From: Strigops habroptila
Taxonomy: Eukaryota; Chordata; Aves; Psittaciformes; Psittacidae
Assembly: GCF_004027225.2 (NCBI RefSeq)
Contig: NC_044277.2
Coordinates: 85,138,283 to 85,202,282, forward strand
Reading direction: 5' to 3'
DNA length: 64,000 bases
Of this stretch, positions 61,231 through 64,000 are shown piece after piece (positions within the stretch are counted from its first letter, which is position 1; the number at the start of each line of letters is the position of its first letter). The position numbers and the translations under genes are program-made. A model generated the notes under the pieces. It was not told where the DNA came from. It did no database searches and saw only the letters and a list, made by a program, of their open reading frames with translations.

Positions 61231-64000
61231 AATTAATTTAATAAGGCGACAGGGTCGAGTCCCAGGACCAGGGATGCGGTCCCGTCCGCCTCCCCGGCAT
61301 GTGTCCCCCCACCCCGGTGCAGTGGGTGGGTCACGCGTGCTGGCCTACGTTTTGCCAGAGGAAGCGGGGCGCCGGAGGGGGAAGGGTGAGAGAGGCCGGC
61401 GGAGGCACAGGCCGGCTCCCAGATGATGGAGGAGGCTCCAGGATCAAACTGGAGATGGAGGGAGGACGGCTGCAGGATGAGGGGCAGAGCAGATAGGGAT
61501 GCTGGACCAAAGGCACGGGGGTAGGAAGGACGCGGGCAGAGCGGGACGCCGTTGTCAGCGTGCCTGCAGCGCTGTGTGTGTGTGTCTCTGTGTCCGCCTG
61601 TCTCCAGCGCAGCTCCGTGCTGAGAGCTCGCTGGTGGGTATGGGCAGGGAGGGGGTGGGGCTGGTCCCAGACAGTGACCTGCAGTTGAGTGGAAGCAGGC
61701 TTTTTCCATCAAACTGCCTGGATACCACACACAGAGCCCAAGTGTCAGTTTACTGCCCTGAGCCCGGCTCCTTTTCCCTAAGCTCCACAGTAATTAGACA
61801 AAGAAAACCTAAATTAACTGAACAGGCGTCGACAGCTTCCTCCAGATCACCACTGCTACATACATGGGAATGTGTCCGAAAATGGCTTGATTGTATCTGA
61901 GGATCAGCTAAGAAAAACACTACCAAGCCCGGCAATGTTTACTACACATTTTTAATAGAAAAAAATAATCGCCCGGTTGATAGACAGTGTTTACCTTTCC
62001 CGAGGCATCGATTCAAATTGTTCCCATGGTAAAAATAAAGTATCTATCTATCTATCTATCTATCTCTTCAACGTTTTTTATTTTATTTTATATTTCTTTT
62101 TCTGGAGGGGCAGGGGGGCTGACGTGCCTGATCGCATTCTAACGACCTATTAGGAATATTTTTTTTAAATATCCGTGTTTTTATACACAAACATCCTTTC
62201 CCGCTCTAGATCGGCGAGCGAGCGTGCTTTTTCTCCTTCCGTGGCGGGACATCTGTCTGCATGTCACCTTTGGATGACATGTCCAAGTAATTTCTGCCAT
62301 CGTCAGGAGGCTAAAAGTATTAAAGGCAAGGAAAGGGGGACGGGGACGTTGCCTGGACATCACTCTAACCTGCCCCCGTTTCAGACAGTTCGTTTTGATC
62401 ACTAACATTAGCCAAGCGGGAAGAGGCATTTACTCCCAACACAGATGTCACGATATACGAAGGTGTCGTTGCTTTCTTCGCCGTGCGAAACGGGGCAGAC
62501 GACGAGCAAAGCCGGGCAGGGCAGCCCTATGGCAGGGAGCCTCATGCTGAATCAGTCGCGACTTGTCACAGCCCTGACAGGAGAATCGGGGGTTACACGA
62601 TGTATCAGTCAGCCGCTTTCTACCTGTTAAGCAACGTCCTCTTCTTCGCCGCAGACGCTTGTTTGAAACATAGCATTAAGTCTCCAAGACATAGTTCTGG
62701 GACTTTGAAAGGTGATTTGAAGTGCCTGTGATTAAACAGAAGTGCATTTGCTGTTTGGTGGAGATGTTTATTTTGGTTGGTGTATCCATTTCTGAGCTGA
62801 TCCCAGCTTTGGAGCACGACTGGTTTGTTTTACCAAAGTATACGGAAATAAAACTTTTTGGCAGATTTGGTTACTCAGATGTTGTTCTATAATCATCGTT
62901 TTTATTCTAGGAAATCTCTTCATTATTGCGGTTTCAGTTTCATGTTCATAACACAGTCCCCTCTGCTTCGTGGGCTAAATGAAATAAGTTAGACTAAACC
63001 AGTTAAGAAAATGGGAGACAAATATGAAAGATAAATGTTTACGGTTATCTTGGAGTCCCTATTTTTTTTTTCTTCCTTCTTTTTGTTCTTTTTCTGTTCT
63101 TTTCCTCCCCTTTTTTAACTGCGTGCTTCAGGCTCTTTCCTCTCCTCTGAGGTCCTGCAGATGAGAAGCGTTTTTTCAATTAAAGCCGAGACTGAAACTT
63201 AAACAAATCCCTCCAGTATTGTAAAAGTGCGTTTCCTTAAGCCCTGGAGGATTTTCCTCCAACTGTCAGTTTCAGGGTGCCTGGATTTAGATCTCGATCT
63301 GCAGCGGCTGACAGACAGAGACCCCTTTCCGCATGAGGGGCATGCGGGCATTTGAAGGAGCTGGAGGAGCCGAGCAGCCGCAGCGGAGATCCCGGCCCCG
63401 GCAGCCCGGGGCGACCGCCTGGGGAACGGGGTGGGGGGGGGTCAGGACAGTCGGGGGAGCAGAAAGGCCGGGGGTGGGAAGGGACTCGCAGAGGTCTGGC
63501 CCCGTCCTTTGTGCTGCTCCCGGGACCTCTTGACTTCTCGGGACCTCTGGCAGTAGCCGTGCGATCCCAATGTTTGTTTGGAGAGGTTTTTCCGCTTCTT
63601 TTTTTGCACCCCCTCCCTTTCTTTTTTTGCGTACGCAACGGGCAACAGGAGTGACTCTTTTTATAGACGTCTCCCTGAAGGCTGCTATCAGGACCCTTCT
63701 TCTCAGTTCCTGTTGAAGAGTCGGTCTCTCTCTGCTTTTCCGAGGCAGAGGAAAAGGGGAGATGGTCATGGCACCCAAGGGGTTGAGACATCTCTCATCT
63801 CAAGGGCAGACAAGGACATTCAGTGCAAACGCAGGGGCCTACTTCATCTTGCAGGAAAAAAACCCCAAAAGCATCACCAGACGTGCCCCCTGCACAGAGA
63901 CGGCACCTCTCTCCTAGTATTTTGCTACCACAGGGTTACCTGGGATATCATCACATGGGTTTGGCCCGCTTCCCGTGAAGATACCTTGGGAAAATTTTCA
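61231..64000. other. Upstream flank of FOXF2
   Basis: It alternates CpG-containing GC-rich segments (61.25-61.7, 62.2-62.6, 63.3-63.65 kb) with AT-rich segments (61.9-62.17, 62.8-63.2 kb). Three TGTTTAC forkhead cores lie at 61936, 61988 and 63036. A 184-codon minus frame (63237-63791) is Pro/Gly/Ser-rich and unrecognised, probably a GC by-product. FOXQ1 is not in this window. Confidence 0.6.
62041..62066. repeat. (TATC)6 microsatellite
   Basis: Six perfect TATC units plus TC, 1.8 kb upstream of the FOXF2 ATG. Confidence 0.95.

Noticed and set aside
63237..63791. 184-codon minus frame upstream of FOXF2
   Set aside because: It starts with ATG but is Pro/Gly/Ser/Lys-rich with no recognisable motif, and CpG-rich DNA readily gives such frames. 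Noted in the flank entry only.

Overview
This is a piece of vertebrate genomic DNA, almost certainly from a sauropsid and most likely a bird. The evidence is the decayed CR1 LINEs with typical avian-style 3' ends, a very low density of other transposons, and a split forkhead gene whose protein resembles FOXF2 of amniotes. There are no prokaryotic features: no operons, rRNA, tRNA, CRISPR or phage genes.

The only confidently identified gene is FOXF2, on the minus strand at 54.3-60.2 kb plus an upstream promoter region. It has two coding exons (59224-60235 and 55119-55285), a 3,938-base intron with GT/AG borders and a 3'UTR of about 0.8 kb ending at tandem AATAAA signals. The joined reading frame gives 392 residues. 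FOXF2 is a forkhead transcription factor of lateral-plate and splanchnic mesenchyme and of neural-crest-derived tissue. In other vertebrates it lies in a FOXQ1-FOXF2-FOXC1 cluster; neither neighbour is in this window. A dense CpG island covers exon 1 and the promoter (about 58.74-61.13 kb). CpG-rich patches continue through the intron and out to about 63.6 kb, as expected for a developmental-regulator locus.

Just past the FOXF2 poly(A) site is a second, separate GC/CpG-rich block (about 52.96-54.08 kb). It carries a minus-strand reading frame with coding-like third-position GC. It could be a first exon or promoter of an unrecognised transcript.

The left 52 kb (1-52,950) is a gene desert: no reading frame there resembles a known protein. 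It holds two CR1 LINE fragments (12.64-13.00 kb; 34.21-35.86 kb, with broken reverse-transcriptase reading frames), an 80-base near-palindromic MITE (5.99-6.07 kb), several very old SINE/LINE scraps, a 95-base TTTTG/TTTTA pentanucleotide array, and AT-rich blocks that look like candidate conserved enhancers. The most unusual item is a pair of directly oriented copies of a ~150-base non-coding element at 11.19-11.34 and 15.97-16.12 kb. They are 88% identical without gaps over a 113-base core and match no repeat I recognise.

The desert presumably holds long-range enhancers for FOXF2 and its neighbours. That is inference from the locus type, not something the sequence proves.
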